DNA of 64,000 nucleotides from Cohaesibacter haloalkalitolerans (lineage in GTDB: Bacteria; Pseudomonadota; Alphaproteobacteria; Rhizobiales; Cohaesibacteraceae), in the NCBI RefSeq assembly GCF_003574655.1, contig NZ_QNUM01000006.1, forward strand, positions 186,001 through 250,000, read 5' to 3'. The position numbers and the translations under genes were made by a program. Positions within the stretch are counted from its first letter, which is position 1; the number at the start of each line of letters is the position of its first letter. The notes below the pieces were generated by a model. The model was not told where the DNA came from. It worked only from the letters and a program-made list of their open reading frames with translations, and did not search any database. Shown here piece by piece: positions 62,911 to 64,000 of the stretch.

Positions 62911-64000
62911 CTAGGCGAGCGATGCAACAGCTGCTTTGACGCCCTTTTCCCGGAGGGCCTGATAGGCCTCGATCAGGGCCGCCTGCAATGGGGCACTCTT
63001 GGCCAGCTCATCAGGGAAAACACCGGATTTCTGCATCAGGCCGCTGACGATGGACTCTGCGCTGTCGCCGCTGGCGAGCACCTTGAGCTTGTCAGCGAGC
63101 GGATCCCGCACATCAATCGGCTGACCCTCAAGGTCGGTCCCGCTCACATAGATCATCCAGCCTGCCACCAGCAGGGCCAGCCGCGGGTAGGGCGTGCCAG
63201 CCTTGAGGTGATAGACGATGGATTCCAGCGCCCGCTGAGGCAGTTTCTGGCTGCCATCCATGGCAATCTGCCAGGTGCGATGGCGAATGTTGGGGTTGCA
63301 ATAGCGCCCGATCAGGGCGTCGGCATAGTCGCCAAGATCAACCCCTTCCGGTGCTTCAAGCGTCGGTGCCTGCTCCTTGACCATCAGGTCGTGTGCCGCT
63401 TTTTTGTAGGCTGCGTCGCCCATGGTGTCGGCAATGGTCTTATAGCCGCCCAGATAGCCAAGATAGGCAAGGAAGGAGTGCGAACCGTTGAGCATGCGCA
63501 GTTTCATGTTCTCATAGGGCAGCACATCCTTGGTGAAGGTCGCTCCGGCCAGATTCCAGTCTGGCCGACCCGAGACAAAATCATCCTCGATGACCCACTG
63601 GCGGAACGGTTCGCAGACGATCCCTGCCGGGTCGGCATAGCCAGCGCAAGTGGCCAGAACCTGATGGCTCTCCTCGGTCATGGCTGGCACGATGCGATCA
63701 ACCATGGTGGAGGGGAAACGGGCTTCACCCTCGATCCATGCGGCAAGCTCCGCGTCCACGGCGCGGGCAAAGTCGAGTACCGCCCGCCGCGTCATGTGGC
63801 CGTTGGAAGGCAGGTTGTCGCAGGAGAGGATGGTGAAGGGCTTCTTGCCCTCTGCCTTGCGTCGGGCAAGACCGGCAACCAGCGTTCCGACAACGGTCTT
63901 GGGGGCTTGCGGATTGGCCAGATCGGCCTTGACCATCGGGTTCTCGAAGTCAAGTCCGCCGTTGGCGGCCAGTGTATAGCCCTTTTCCGTCACGGTGATC
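62911..64000 (-). CDS. Mannitol dehydrogenase / fructuronate reductase family protein (partial)
   Basis: The C-terminal 360-odd residues of a polyol/uronate dehydrogenase. NAD-linked family features include ILSCDNLPSNGHMTRRAVLD, FPSTMVDRIVPAMTEES, VIEDDFVSGRPDWNLAGATF and the catalytic KLRMLNGSHSFLAYLGYLGG (Lys and the Asn-His pair). The frame stays open to the right edge and the N-terminal Rossmann domain lies outside, so this is an edge cut and not a broken gene. Substrate may be mannitol, arabinitol or fructuronate; these motifs do not separate them. Confidence 0.9.
   Translation of the reverse strand, partial: ITVTEKGYTLAANGGLDFENPMVKADLANPQAPKTVVGTLVAGLARRKAEGKKPFTILSCDNLPSNGHMTRRAVLDFARAVDAELAAWIEGEARFPSTMVDRIVPAMTEESHQVLATCAGYADPAGIVCEPFRQWVIEDDFVSGRPDWNLAGATFTKDVLPYENMKLRMLNGSHSFLAYLGYLGGYKTIADTMGDAAYKKAAHDLMVKEQAPTLEAPEGVDLGDYADALIGRYCNPNIRHRTWQIAMDGSQKLPQRALESIVYHLKAGTPYPRLALLVAGWMIYVSGTDLEGQPIDVRDPLADKLKVLASGDSAESIVSGLMQKSGVFPDELAKSAPLQAALIEAYQALREKGVKAAVASLA

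Overview
The window is about 64 kb of high-G+C coding DNA with dense, operon-style genes and no RNA genes that I could see. Gene families (CobW/Zur, TRAP transporters, hydroxyproline catabolism, GntR/FCD regulation, an FNR-type box, large 2-oxoacid oxidoreductases, a sodium-pumping decarboxylase) suggest a facultatively anaerobic, motile, probably marine alphaproteobacterium. A Cohaesibacter-like member of the Hyphomicrobiales would fit, but that is a guess from gene content.

Layout. (1) 1-17031, anaerobic energy metabolism. On the minus strand are an Nfn-type ferredoxin:NADP oxidoreductase pair with a KorA-like 2-oxoacid:ferredoxin oxidoreductase subunit (runs off the left edge), then a complete mmdA-D-C-B set for a biotin-dependent, Na+-exporting acyl-CoA decarboxylase. 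Facing them on the plus strand are a 1660-residue single-chain pyruvate:ferredoxin-oxidoreductase-like protein and, overlapping it by 4 bases, a 921-residue fusion of both Nfn subunits. A perfect FNR-type box lies upstream of this pair. (2) 17.4-32.2 kb, a flagellar filament and hook island: a very A+T-rich spacer, an ECF sigma factor gene, three flagellins, FliD, FliS, a small possible anti-sigma-like protein, FlgD, FlgE, a FlgN-like chaperone, FlgK and FlgL. A repeated promoter-like motif (CGCCTGA or CGCCCGG, 15-16 bases, CGTT) precedes the sigma gene itself, all three flagellins and flgD, which suggests an autoregulated sigma factor driving the filament genes. (3) 33.4-43.1 kb, trans-4-hydroxyproline use: D-amino-acid/D-hydroxyproline oxidase-type flavoprotein, 2-oxoglutarate-semialdehyde dehydrogenase, Ldh2-type reductase, DapA-type deaminase, Xaa-Pro and proline-type peptidases, 4-hydroxyproline 2-epimerase and a GntR regulator. 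Three control regions share a 20-base operator-like sequence. (4) 43.2-64 kb, mixed genes: zinc-type CobW GTPase with a Zur-like box, DoxX and SnoaL-like proteins, a TetR regulator with an unusual N-terminal domain divergent from a TRAP transporter, an iron-type ABC transporter, a phosphoesterase, an MFS carrier, an RND efflux pair with its TetR regulator, a histidine phosphatase and a mannitol-dehydrogenase-family gene cut by the right edge.

Working together: region 1 looks built to oxidise 2-oxoacids with low-potential electrons passed to NAD(P), while acyl-CoA decarboxylation pumps Na+. Region 3 can feed it with 2-oxoglutarate from collagen-type peptides. Region 2 looks like a self-contained transcriptional unit for an extra or alternative flagellar filament; basal-body genes are not in the window.
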